DNA of 64,000 nt from Verrucomicrobiales bacterium (GTDB taxonomy: Bacteria > Verrucomicrobiota > Verrucomicrobiia > Verrucomicrobiales > DEV007), in assembly GCA_002698785.1 (NCBI GenBank), contig PAAG01000049.1, positions 186,001 to 250,000 of the forward strand, read 5' to 3'. A program made the translations under genes and the position numbers. Under the pieces are notes generated by a model. It was given only the letters and a program-made list of their open reading frames with translations. It had not been told where the DNA came from and searched no databases. Below, piece after piece: positions 35,420 to 44,900 of the stretch (positions are counted from its first letter, which is position 1; every line of letters starts with the position of its first letter).

Positions 35420-36811
35420 ATGAGCAGCAGCACCAGCGATACAGCCCCAGAATACGGCCTTCCTTCTTTGCTGGATGCGCAGCGGCAATATTTTTCTTCC
35501 GGCGTAACTTTACCCATCGAATTTCGTCTCGATGCCTTGGAAAGACTGGCTTCCGGGCTGGAGGATCGTCGTGACGAGCTACTCGACGCCCTTGCTTCAG
35601 ATCTCGGAAAGCCAAAAATCGAAGCGTATCTGGCTGAGGTATATTTCCTGATTTCAGAAATCCGCAGGTTTCTCAAGAAGTTGAAGCGCTGGACTCGCCC
35701 GCAATCCGTGGGCAATCCTTTCTATTTCTGGCCCGCGAAAAGTGAAATTTGGCTCGAACCGCTGGGGACTTCTCTCGTCGTATCGCCCTGGAACTATCCA
35801 GCTCAGCTGGCTCTTGGACCCGCAGTTGCTTCTATTGCCGCCGGAAACACCGTAGTCCTGAAACCATCCGAACTCGCGCCCGCAACATCATCTTTTCTCA
35901 AAGAACTGATCGGCTCAGTCTTTCCGGAAGAGCATTTCAGTGTGGTGACGGGAGGAGTCGAGCTGGGAAAAGAGCTACTCGAACAGTCTTTCGACACGTG
36001 GTTTTACACTGGTAGCGAGAAAGTGGGGAGGATGTATGCCGAGGCAGCAGCACGCGATCTGTCACCCATCACACTAGAGCTGGGAGGTAAGTGCCCGTGC
36101 ATACTTGCAGATGACGCCGACCTGAAGATTTCCGCCGAAAGGATCGCAGCGACGAAGTTTTACAATGCGGGTCAAACTTGTATCGCTCCCGACTTTGCTC
36201 TAGTTCCTGCCGGTAAGCTGGATGAGTTCGTTTCTATACTTCGGGAAACACTTGAGCGTTTTTATCCCGAATTCCCCAGTCCGGACCTGGCCCGAGTGGT
36301 GAATGATTCCCACTTTGAGCGACTTTCGAATCTTCTAAGTCCTGACGCCATCCGTATCGGGCAGGACGTCCGAGAGGATCGCTATTTCGCGCCGACTTTG
36401 TTGCCGAACTCCACTTGGGAATCCCCCGCCATGCAGGACGAAATTTTCGGACCGATTCTTCCTATAGTGGCATATGAGGATCTCGATGAAGCCCTGAAGA
36501 AAGTGGCGGCCCGCCCTTCCCCACTGGCCCTGTATGCCTTTTCGAACGAGAAAAGCACCTTAGAAAAGATCGCTCGCGCCGTTCCATCGGGATCCGTTTG
36601 TTTCAACGACGCCATCAAACAGGCGACAAACCTGAAACTGCCGTTCGGGGGAATCGGTGCCAGCGGAATGGGAAGGTATCGCGGACGTTTCGGGCTGGAA
36701 ACGTTCTCAAATAAAAGGGCCTACACCCGGCGATGGATCTGCAAAGATCTCTTTGCCGTGCACCCTCCGTATGGAGATCAGTACGAGAAGATGAAAAAAC
36801 TGCTAAAGTAG
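35420..36811 (+). CDS. Aldehyde dehydrogenase, probably for C30 carotenoid aldehydes
   Basis: A 463-residue NAD(P)-dependent aldehyde dehydrogenase of the short, membrane-associated class 3 type that includes the staphylococcal AldH/CrtNc. It has SPWNYPAQL near the coenzyme site, the FYTGSEKVG loop, the general base in LELGGK, and the catalytic Cys254 in GQTCIAP. The C-terminal quarter ends with a hydrophobic/basic segment as in class 3 enzymes. Divergent placement beside crtN suggests it turns diaponeurosporenal-type aldehydes, made by CrtP, into the carboxylic acid that CrtQ glycosylates. A general fatty-aldehyde role is the alternative. Confidence 0.83.
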   Translation: MSSSTSDTAPEYGLPSLLDAQRQYFSSGVTLPIEFRLDALERLASGLEDRRDELLDALASDLGKPKIEAYLAEVYFLISEIRRFLKKLKRWTRPQSVGNPFYFWPAKSEIWLEPLGTSLVVSPWNYPAQLALGPAVASIAAGNTVVLKPSELAPATSSFLKELIGSVFPEEHFSVVTGGVELGKELLEQSFDTWFYTGSEKVGRMYAEAAARDLSPITLELGGKCPCILADDADLKISAERIAATKFYNAGQTCIAPDFALVPAGKLDEFVSILRETLERFYPEFPSPDLARVVNDSHFERLSNLLSPDAIRIGQDVREDRYFAPTLLPNSTWESPAMQDEIFGPILPIVAYEDLDEALKKVAARPSPLALYAFSNEKSTLEKIARAVPSGSVCFNDAIKQATNLKLPFGGIGASGMGRYRGRFGLETFSNKRAYTRRWICKDLFAVHPPYGDQYEKMKKLLK

Positions 36812-36814
36812 CCG

Positions 36815-37402
36815 TTACCCCCGACTGCGCTCCAGGAGAATCATCATCAAGGTGGAAAGCATAATCCGAAGCTGGTCTCCATCATCAATGTTGCCCAGTT
36901 GCTCGAGGTGAAACTTTCCTTCCCAGAAAGCGGGCTGCTTCTTAATACGGACGATTTCCTCTCCGGTATCGATTCGAGTGACGAGATATGATGGATTAAA
37001 GAGGTATCCGGCGAACGCTCCTACCAGCGGAATCTCCGAGAAGAAGCTGTCCATGACCTTTACCCAGCCATTTTCCTCCTGAATTTCGTATTCGGGCGTC
37101 TCGTGGTCGAGGATTTCATAGTGGGCTTTCCAGATGGAACGCATGCCCTTTCGGCGCACGGCACCAAATGCCTCACCTGTGTTGGAGTAGAAGGTGTACT
37201 TCGCCGAAAAGTCGATCACCCGGTCTGCTTTGATTTCACACAATTTCTCGGTCCGCGTATCGTCGGTGAAGATTTCGACTGCCTCTTTGAATTTGAAGAG
37301 CTTCTGTTTCACATAACAGACGGGACTACCCGTGCTGTCGGACACCTTCATCTGAGGGGCGAGGGCGACAATTTTGAAGGAAAGTTCGAGCGGATAATTC
37401 AT
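36815..37402 (-). CDS. LURP-one/scramblase-like protein
   Basis: A 195-residue protein matching the LURP-one-related/Tubby-like fold: repeated strand pairs such as LSFKIVALAPQMKVSDSTGSPVCYVKQKLFKFKEAVEIF, and WKAHYEILDHETPEYEIQEENGWVKVMDS. (Stretches are named by their ends LSFK-VEIF and WKAH-VMDS.) The fold binds membranes or phosphoinositides in eukaryotes; no bacterial role is settled. It ends four bases from the convergent aldehyde dehydrogenase gene and has its own upstream region shared with the sigma factor gene. Confidence 0.75.
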   Translation of the reverse strand: MNYPLELSFKIVALAPQMKVSDSTGSPVCYVKQKLFKFKEAVEIFTDDTRTEKLCEIKADRVIDFSAKYTFYSNTGEAFGAVRRKGMRSIWKAHYEILDHETPEYEIQEENGWVKVMDSFFSEIPLVGAFAGYLFNPSYLVTRIDTGEEIVRIKKQPAFWEGKFHLEQLGNIDDGDQLRIMLSTLMMILLERSRG

Positions 37403-37473
37403 TGGATGGATGTCAGCGGAAAGAAAATCAGTGAGAATCGAGAGCGATCGGACATTACTTTACAGGAGACTTT

Positions 37474-37995
37474 ATGAAGCGCGACACAGAAGAGTTCATC
37501 GAATTGCTCACGGGAGTTCAAAATGCCGTCTTCGCTTACATTGTTTCTCTCTGTCACGATCACTCGAAAGCGCAGGACATTCTGCAGGAGACGAATCTCA
37601 CGCTCTGGAGAAAAGCAGAGGATTTCGAGCCGGGCACGAATTTCTCGGCGTGGGCCTGTCGGACTGCTTATTTTCACGTTTTGAATCACCGTCGAAAAGC
37701 CAGCCGTGAGCAGTTGGTTTTTGACGAAGATGTTTTCGACTATCTCGCCGAACGGCAGGAAGAACGCTCGGAAGGTAGCGAGGCGCGTCTCGCGGCACTG
37801 AGGAAGTGCGTTTCCAAATTACCGGAGAAGCAGAAGGAACTTGTGGAGCTGCGCTATCGCCCGGGAGCGTCGGTCCAGAAAATTGCTGCCGATCAGGGAA
37901 AAACGGAAGGTGCCATATCTCAGGCCCTCCTCCGAATCCGTCAGGCATTGCAACAATGTGTAGAAAAACGTCTCACCTCGGAGGGCATGGCATGA
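37474..37995 (+). CDS. ECF sigma factor of the Rhodopirellula/Verrucomicrobium type
   Basis: A 173-residue sigma-70-family factor with region 2 (CHDHSKAQDILQETNLTLWRKAEDF, named by its ends CHDH and AEDF; FSAWACRTAYFHVLNHRR) and region 4 (LPEKQKELVELRY, VQKIAADQGKTEGAISQALLRIRQAL). The sequence fits the group almost confined to Planctomycetes and Verrucomicrobia. A good ribosome site AGGAGA precedes the ATG. It overlaps the FecR/LamG gene by four bases (ATGA), so that product is its likely controller. Confidence 0.9.
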   Translation: MKRDTEEFIELLTGVQNAVFAYIVSLCHDHSKAQDILQETNLTLWRKAEDFEPGTNFSAWACRTAYFHVLNHRRKASREQLVFDEDVFDYLAERQEERSEGSEARLAALRKCVSKLPEKQKELVELRYRPGASVQKIAADQGKTEGAISQALLRIRQALQQCVEKRLTSEGMA

Positions 37996-39575
37996 AGCAA
38001 AAAGACATTCTGGATCGAGTTACCCACCTGACCTCCGCCATGCTCGATGGAGTGGCGTCGAGTGACGAGCTGAAAGAATTAAACGATCTCCTGAATGGTG
38101 ATCCCGATGCCTGCGAGCGATACCTCGATCTGGTCGAGACACATGCCAACCTAGTGCAGGAACATTCCGCTGACGATCAGATGGCTGCACTGGAGAAAAC
38201 GGTGCCTTTTTCCTCTTCACCGAAGCCTGCTTCCAAGTCGGCCACGTTCAACTGGTGGCCACTCGTTGCGGCAGCGGCAGCCGTCGCCCTTCTGGTAAAT
38301 GGGCTGGCGCTCTGGAATCCGACGAACGAATCGACCGATAACGAGACAGTTTCTGACAACGCCGGAGTGGCGGTACTCAGCCGCGTAGTTGATGCCGTCT
38401 GGGATGACTCCTCCGTGATACCAGTTGAGGGCGACGCCATCAATTCTGGAAGCGTTTCCCTGAAGAGCGGGCTCGCCCAGCTTGAGTTCTTCAGCGGGGC
38501 TACCGTAATCATCGAAGGCCCCGCTGAGATCGATCTCAAGTCCGCCTGGGAAATTGAATGTCAGAGCGGCAAGCTTCGCGCTTTTGTTCCGGAACCAGCC
38601 CAGGGCTTTACCATTGAAACGGCTGACTACCGCGCTGTCGATCTCGGGACCGAGTTCGCGTTGAGCGTTTCTCCGGACGGCAGCAGCGAAGTCCACGTAG
38701 TGGACGGTGAAGTCCGCCTTGATGATCACGACGGGAAAGAGCTTCGTTTTCTCAAGGCTGGAAATGGTATTCTCTCTCGGGATAAGCACTTCGAACCGGT
38801 TGAAGGCGGAGGCTCTTCCTTCATCGACCGGGAGCGCCTACTTGGCCTTGCGCACGCGGAAGGGGCAAATCGATTTCGCGAATGGCAATCGGCGCGAGAC
38901 AAGCTTCTACAGGACGAGTCGACTCTCGTTCTTTTTGATTTTGAAGATCAGAACCCATGGGATCGGCAGTTGCAAAATCGCATTGAGAATAACCCTAACG
39001 GAGCCATCATCGGATCGCGCTGGACTGAGGGACGATGGCCCGGAAAAGGAGCTTTGGAATTCAAACGCATCACTGACCGAGTACGGTTGAATATTCCCGG
39101 TGAGTTCGATCAACTCACTTTCGCCACCTGGGTGCGGATCGAGGGCCTCGATCGGTGGTTGAGTTCTCTGATCCTGACAGATGGTTTTGAAACAGGCGAA
39201 GTACACTGGCAGATCAGCGATAAGGGCGAACTGGTGCTCGGCATTTCCACAGGCAAAGGAGATCCTAACACCACTTCCCCACCCGTCATTCATCCCGATG
39301 ACCTCGGTCGCTGGCTCCATATTGCAGTTACCGTAAACCGCACAACCGGTGATGTAGCGCATTATTTGAATGGAAAGGAAGTCGTCCGTGACAACCGGCC
39401 AAACCTCCCGCCGCTACTAATTGGGCAGGCTGAGATCGGAAACTGGAGACCTCAGCAGAAGTCGCATCCGATCCGATCACTCAATGGAAGGGTCGACGAA
39501 TTCGTCGTTCTGAAACGAGCGGTCACTGCCGATGAGATCCTGCAGCTTTACCTCGCCGGAAATCCGAACGGGTAA
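37992..39575 (+). CDS. FecR-domain membrane protein with C-terminal LamG domain
   Basis: A 527-residue protein whose translation is coupled to the sigma factor. The cytoplasmic N terminus (residues 1-80) resembles an anti-sigma region, one membrane helix follows (about 84-101), then a FecR-like beta domain (about 150-245, with DLGTEFALSV and VHVVDGEVRL), and a concanavalin-like LamG domain (about 370-527, with TFATWVRIEG, LHIAVTVNRTTG and GRVDEFVVLKRAL-like end). Such proteins sense an envelope or carbohydrate signal and hold or activate the partner sigma factor. The pairing is a Verrucomicrobia hallmark. Confidence 0.85.
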   Translation: MKQKDILDRVTHLTSAMLDGVASSDELKELNDLLNGDPDACERYLDLVETHANLVQEHSADDQMAALEKTVPFSSSPKPASKSATFNWWPLVAAAAAVALLVNGLALWNPTNESTDNETVSDNAGVAVLSRVVDAVWDDSSVIPVEGDAINSGSVSLKSGLAQLEFFSGATVIIEGPAEIDLKSAWEIECQSGKLRAFVPEPAQGFTIETADYRAVDLGTEFALSVSPDGSSEVHVVDGEVRLDDHDGKELRFLKAGNGILSRDKHFEPVEGGGSSFIDRERLLGLAHAEGANRFREWQSARDKLLQDESTLVLFDFEDQNPWDRQLQNRIENNPNGAIIGSRWTEGRWPGKGALEFKRITDRVRLNIPGEFDQLTFATWVRIEGLDRWLSSLILTDGFETGEVHWQISDKGELVLGISTGKGDPNTTSPPVIHPDDLGRWLHIAVTVNRTTGDVAHYLNGKEVVRDNRPNLPPLLIGQAEIGNWRPQQKSHPIRSLNGRVDEFVVLKRAVTADEILQLYLAGNPNG

Positions 39576-39608
39576 AAAAAGAGGCCGACAGATTTCTGCC
39601 GACCTCTT
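39574..39608 (-). terminator. Rho-independent terminator of the pyrophosphatase gene
   Basis: Read on the minus strand, a 14-bp stem with two mismatches (39608-39595 with 39592-39579, two-base loop) is followed by seven T (complement of AAAAAAA at 39574-39580). It lies 27 bases beyond the pyrophosphatase stop. The plus-strand side lacks a T-run, so it is not a good terminator for the FecR/LamG gene, whose stop sits in the T-run. Confidence 0.8.
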
Positions 39609-39634
39609 GAAACAGGTTATCTCAAAAACCTTTC

Positions 39635-41809
39635 TTAAATCATCGAGGCGATCACGAGGGCAACGACACTCATGAGCTTCAGTAGAATATTGAGGGATGG
39701 TCCCGATGTGTCTTTGAAAGGATCCCCCACGGTGTCACCCACCACAGCAGCCTTGTGAGCCTCGGACCCCTTCTGAAGTTTTTTGCCATCCACTTCGAAA
39801 CCTTCTTCGATCATCTTCTTGGCATTGTCCCAAGCTCCACCAGCATTGGACTGGAAGAGAGCGAGAAGAACGCCCGTGACAGTCACTCCTACGAGTAGCC
39901 CGCCCAGCATCTCGGCTCCACCGATGAATCCGACAGCAACGGGCGCGGCAACAGCGAGCAAGCCAGGTTTGACCATCTCTTTTATCGCCGACTTGGTCGA
40001 AATTTCGACACACTTCCCGTATTCCGCTTGAGCGCTTGCTTCGACAAAGATGGCTCGGTCTTCTTCCGACCAGTCGACCATGGCTTTACCTTCGTTTCGG
40101 TTCATGGCTTCCAAGCCGGATTTCAGTGCCGGGATCTCGCGAAACTGCCGGCGAACCTCTTCAATCATCGACATCGCGGCGCGTCCCACCGCTTCCATGG
40201 AGAGAGCTGAGAAAAGGAAAGGGAGCATTCCCCCGACAAACAACGAGGCAACGACCATTGGATCGGTAACCTGAATTACGAGTTCCGCATCGTGAGTCTG
40301 TTCCCAGGTTGTTTTGAAAGCAGCAAAGAGAGCCAACGCCGTCAGAGCAGCCGAGCCAATAGCGAAACCTTTTCCGATCGCGGCAGTTGTGTTCCCGACA
40401 GCGTCGAGCTTGTCCGTTCTCTGTCGGACTTCCGGTGGCAACTCGCTCATCTCAGCAATTCCGCCAGCGTTATCCGAGATCGGACCGTAGGCATCGACTG
40501 CGAGTTGGATTCCCGTGTTGGAAAGCATGCCTACCGCCGCTATTGCAATGCCGTAGAGTCCTGCAAAATGATACGAGAGAAGAATTGCCGCAGCCAACAC
40601 GATAATAGGCAAAGCGGTCGAAAGCATTCCCACTCCCACACCGGCAATGATATTTGTCGCAGATCCGGTGATCGATTTCTGAACGATCCCGATAACGGGC
40701 TTCGTGCCGGTGCCGGTGTAGTGTTCGGTGATATAACCGATCGCGATTCCCGATATCAGACCAATGGCGATGGAGTAAAACACTCCCATGGAGGAAAATT
40801 CTTTATCACCCAAAGTCCAAGTCTCGGGCAGAACCTGACCGACGATAATGAATGTGCCTACGAGCAGAATCAATCCTGCAACGATTTCACCGGTGTTCAG
40901 GGCACGCTGAGGGCTTCCCCCTTCTTTCACACGGACGAGGAAAGTTCCTATAATCGAAGCAACAATTCCAAGACCGGCGAGAAGCAACGGAAGAAGAACG
41001 CCACCGAGTGGCAAATCCGCAAACTCGGGAAGCACAATGAACACCGAACCCAGAACCATGGTGCCAATGATCGAGCCCACATAGGACTCGAAGAGGTCGG
41101 CTCCCATGCCGGCCACATCGCCAACGTTATCGCCCACGTTATCGGCGATTGTGGCTGGGTTCAGCGGATGATCTTCAGGAATGCCTGCTTCCACCTTACC
41201 GACAAGGTCGGCTCCCACATCAGCAGCCTTTGTGTATATGCCTCCGCCGACACGGGCAAATAGCGCGATGGACGAAGCGCCGAAAGAGAAGCCGGTCACG
41301 ATTGTCATGACCTTCGAAATTGATTCAGCATCGGTGCCTATCACGCTGGAAAAAATCAGAAACAGCGTCCCGAGCCCAAGGAGGCCTAACCCGACCACTC
41401 CGAGCCCCATCACCGATCCACCAGCAAACGCCACTTTCAGACCTTCACCGAGACTCGTCCGTGCGCCATGGGTTGTGCGAACGTTAGCCTTGGTTGCCAC
41501 GCGCATTCCGATATATCCAGCAAGAGCAGAACAAACGGCACCTACGACGAATGATAAGGCGACGAGAGGATGACTATTTTCGTCTCTAAATCCTCCGATT
41601 GCCAGAAGGACGGCAATACATACGACAAAGATTGCGAGAACTTTGTATTCGGCCCGGAGAAATGCCATAGCACCTTCCGCAATATTCTTTGCGATTCGGT
41701 CCATGGTTTCCGTTCCGGTTTCCTGCTTCGCTACCCAGGCGGAACGCCAATAGGTGAAGCCAAGCGCCAACAGCCCGAAAATCGGGATCACTACCAGCAG
41801 TGTATTCAT
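39635..41809 (-). CDS. hppA: K+-dependent membrane-bound pyrophosphatase (Na+ or H+ pump)
   Basis: A 724-residue, 16-helix membrane protein that splits pyrophosphate and pumps cations outward. Substrate-binding residues are present: [34 protein letters not shown], and [17 protein letters not shown] near the end. The segment [10 protein letters not shown] has the Ala and Gly that mark K+-dependent enzymes; K+-independent ones read GNTTKAxTKG. The Glu in ADLFESY corresponds to Glu246 of the Na+-pumping Thermotoga enzyme. So a Na+ or Na+/H+ pump is possible in a marine host; pump specificity cannot be decided by eye. Confidence 0.93.
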   Translation of the reverse strand: MNTLLVVIPIFGLLALGFTYWRSAWVAKQETGTETMDRIAKNIAEGAMAFLRAEYKVLAIFVVCIAVLLAIGGFRDENSHPLVALSFVVGAVCSALAGYIGMRVATKANVRTTHGARTSLGEGLKVAFAGGSVMGLGVVGLGLLGLGTLFLIFSSVIGTDAESISKVMTIVTGFSFGASSIALFARVGGGIYTKAADVGADLVGKVEAGIPEDHPLNPATIADNVGDNVGDVAGMGADLFESYVGSIIGTMVLGSVFIVLPEFADLPLGGVLLPLLLAGLGIVASIIGTFLVRVKEGGSPQRALNTGEIVAGLILLVGTFIIVGQVLPETWTLGDKEFSSMGVFYSIAIGLISGIAIGYITEHYTGTGTKPVIGIVQKSITGSATNIIAGVGVGMLSTALPIIVLAAAILLSYHFAGLYGIAIAAVGMLSNTGIQLAVDAYGPISDNAGGIAEMSELPPEVRQRTDKLDAVGNTTAAIGKGFAIGSAALTALALFAAFKTTWEQTHDAELVIQVTDPMVVASLFVGGMLPFLFSALSMEAVGRAAMSMIEEVRRQFREIPALKSGLEAMNRNEGKAMVDWSEEDRAIFVEASAQAEYGKCVEISTKSAIKEMVKPGLLAVAAPVAVGFIGGAEMLGGLLVGVTVTGVLLALFQSNAGGAWDNAKKMIEEGFEVDGKKLQKGSEAHKAAVVGDTVGDPFKDTSGPSLNILLKLMSVVALVIASMI

Positions 41810-41823
41810 AGTATGACAGGAAC

Positions 41824-41851
41824 GCCAAACTTGGGGGGTTTTGTGTTTGGC
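41824..41851. promoter_or_regulatory. Inverted repeat upstream of hppA
   Basis: GCCAAAC (41824-41830) and GTTTGGC (41845-41851) are a perfect 7-bp inverted repeat with a 14-base spacer, 15 bases ahead of the hppA start codon. It may be an operator or a leader hairpin. The remaining stretch to the kinase gene (41852-41997) shows no gene; nothing else was recognised there. Confidence 0.35.
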
Positions 41852-41997
41852 CCATAAGTTTTGAAGCTTTCTTAGCCGACATGCAAGACCGCGATCATAA
41901 AAATGCAGTCATGACGCTGACAAAACAGCATCTCTACTTTGATCCGATCCCGTTCAAGTCCCAGAGAGTGAGAGTATCCTGCCGAATCTAGCCAATT

Positions 41998-44900
41998 TCA
42001 TTCCCGCGATCGAAATCCGCCGCTCTTGAGAATTTCGACAGCATTGGTGTTGCCCGGCTCGAAAGTCATCGCTTCTTTCGCCAAGGCCGGGACCCGAGTC
42101 GAAACCAATTCATCTACATACTCGCCGACGGATTTTGCATTCGACGGAGACAATAGTCTTTCCCTTCCACTGGCCAGCAACCAGTTTGCGTATTTCCCTG
42201 CAGGCGTTTCATCCTCTCCCTCAGGAATCAGTTCTCCTGCAGCCTTCAATGAGGTTTCCGGCAATGTTACGATTCTGCCCTCGCTACCAAAAGCACGTCC
42301 GCCCATTTCCTCGGCTAACCGTAGAAACCACTCGGGTAGCGAAACACTGGACGGTGGTATTTCCAACCGAAACGGCACACCGCTATCATTGAAAAGCTGC
42401 ACGAAAACATCCGACTCCGTGAATCCGATCTTCTCAATTTCAATCGGAAGCAAAACAGAAGGCGTTAACGCATCTCCTGTGAGCACATCGAATATCTGAT
42501 ACCGATTTGATTCGGTGACCGTGGCGACGCGCTTTCCTTCGAAATCGAGATCGAAAGACTTGATTGCCGAACTGAGCCGCGGAAGCAACATTTCCCCTTC
42601 CTCGGACTGCACCCTCAGTTGATTCGAATTAACCCTCTTTACAGTTACCCCGGCCTTTTGTGGTCGAGGATGCAGTTTCCGCTCATCCGGCGGAAGCCGG
42701 AAAGGGCGTGCAGCAAGTCGATCCAATTCAAACACCTGGATCAACTGTCGCTGATCATCACAAGCAACCAATCTAGTTCCTTCTGCCGAAACGGAAGCTG
42801 CTCCCACACTTCCTGTCCCTGGAAAATTCTCTCCATAGCCTGTTCGAATCTCTATTCGCCTGACAGAACCATCCGACCCGGTCGCTATTACTTCCTCACC
42901 GCCCGATATCAGAAACAGCGACTCGATCCTATCCTGCGAAATATTCGCGGGCGATGACAACTTACCTGTCTCTGCGTCCCACAATCGAGTGTAGCCATCG
43001 GCTGAACCCGTCACCAGCCTCCTGTATTTGCTTTCGACAAGCAGAGCCGTGATTTCCCCACCGTGAGGCAATGGACCGGAAAGACGAGCCATCTCAGGGA
43101 CTTTGAATACTTGCACCATCCCGGAAGCATCTCCCGAAACCAGCATCGACCCACTGGGTGGAATCGCCACTGAGGTGACACTATCAAAATGCCCATCATG
43201 CTTTCTCGAAAGCCCCTCTCGGCCCGGAACCCAGGTTCCAGCCTCACCACTCGCTGTTCCGTAACCGATAAGAGATGCCTCACGCCCTGAGGAAAGTGCT
43301 GTAATGGCAGAGTCCGACGCCTTCCAACGCTGAAATTCTATTCCCACTTTCGCATCCCACACCTTCAAGTTTCCCGCTTCATCCCCGAGAATTACGATCT
43401 CCCGTTGAGGGTCTGTTAGCAGGCTTGAAATGGGGACTTCCACTACCAGCGAATTTTCGACGGCTTCAGGTGCGGACACATTTCTTATTTCAAGCCGAGT
43501 CCCGTCAGAGATAAGGAAGTCTCCGTCTTCAGAAACAACAGACAGATAACGAAGAGGTTCGGAAAACCCAGTATGAAACAGGTTTGCCGCAGCAGTTCCG
43601 GGTCGCGCCATGATCAGTCCATTGTCGCCGGCAGCGCCCAGGACAATATCTCCTGCTGGAAAAATCGCCGGCATTCGTACCGTAGTGACCTCGTCAGGAT
43701 AGGAGATTGGTGCGTCAATCGCCTTGGTAAATTTATGCTGTAAAAGAATGGCGAGCAAACAGGATGCAGCAGCTCGATGTTCCGGATCAGCACGAACTGC
43801 ACGGCAGAAGTGGGCGATGGCATCTCCGCCCCGACGACGCTCGTTCATCTGCAGACCCAAGAGGTACTGAGAGCTTCGAAATGCCGTCCGCGCTTCGCTC
43901 TCTTTTCTTCTTAGATCGTCACCCAACCGAACCGATTTTACATACAGCATCGTCGATATGACTGCCCCCAGCACAATCACCGAGACAGTCAGCACAGCAG
44001 CGAAGACGGGAACCTTATGACGACGGACAAACTTATTCACCAAATAGGTTCGGGAAGGCGAACCGGCCTCTACCGGTCGGTCGCTCAAAAGCCGTTCAAT
44101 TTCGTGGGCAAGAGTTCCGGCAGCATCGTAGCGAGAACCAGGATCCTTCGCCATTGCTTTCAGGATCACCCATTCGACATCTCCCTTCAGGTGAGGCTTG
44201 AGGAGAGAAGGACGTGGGGGATCGTCCTCTCGAACTCTCCGCAGCGCCTCCATCACAGACTTCTCCTTCTGCGAAGACTCTTCGAATGGAGGCCTGCCAC
44301 AGAGCACCTCATACATCACGACACCGAGACTGTAGATATCACTTCGCCCATCTACTTGTACGGGATCAAAAGACGCTTGTTCGGGACTCATGTAAGCAGG
44401 AGTCCCAATCAACTGGTGCAATTCGGTGTAGAGGGTCCGATCTGTCAGTGACACATCTAAAGCCCTCGCGATACCAAAATCGATAACCTTCGGGACGGGT
44501 TTTCCATCCACCTCGGCGATAAGAATGTTGGAGGGTTTCAAATCGCGATGAATGACCCCTCGCAAGTGGGCATGCTGAACCGCACTGCAAACCTGATGCA
44601 GAATTGTGAGGCACTCGTTCTTGCTTATACCTTTGTCGCGACAAAAATCGGTGACGGTTTCTCCCTCGACCAACTCCATCGCAATCCATGGTCGGCCTTT
44701 TTCATCCTCACCAGCTTCGTACACCGAGGCAATGTTAGGATGATCCATCAGTGCCAGCGCCTGCCGCTCGGCTTCAAATCGAGCGAGGATTTGCGGAGTC
44801 ACTATTCCCGGACGGAGAACTTTCAAAGCCACACGCCGCCGAACCGGCTTTCGCTGCTCTGCCTCGTATACCTCGGCAAATCCACCTTCCCCAATTTTTC

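Noticed and set aside
27367-36811. Reading the crt genes as a C40 (phytoene, lycopene) pathway
   Set aside because: CrtP-, CrtQ- and CrtO-family partners and the AldH gene belong to the C30 staphyloxanthin type, and no crtB, crtY or crtZ is present.
39576-39608. Hairpin as a terminator of the FecR/LamG gene
   Set aside because: The plus strand has no T-run after the stem; the T-run lies on the minus side, so it was assigned to hppA.
40292-41263. A 323-codon open frame opposite hppA
   Set aside because: It mirrors the highly conserved pyrophosphatase coding frame and has a His/Ser/Arg-rich composition typical of antisense shadows.
41952-41961. GTTCAAGTCC resembling a tRNA T-loop
   Set aside because: The flanking bases do not pair as a T-stem and no acceptor, D or anticodon arms could be drawn.
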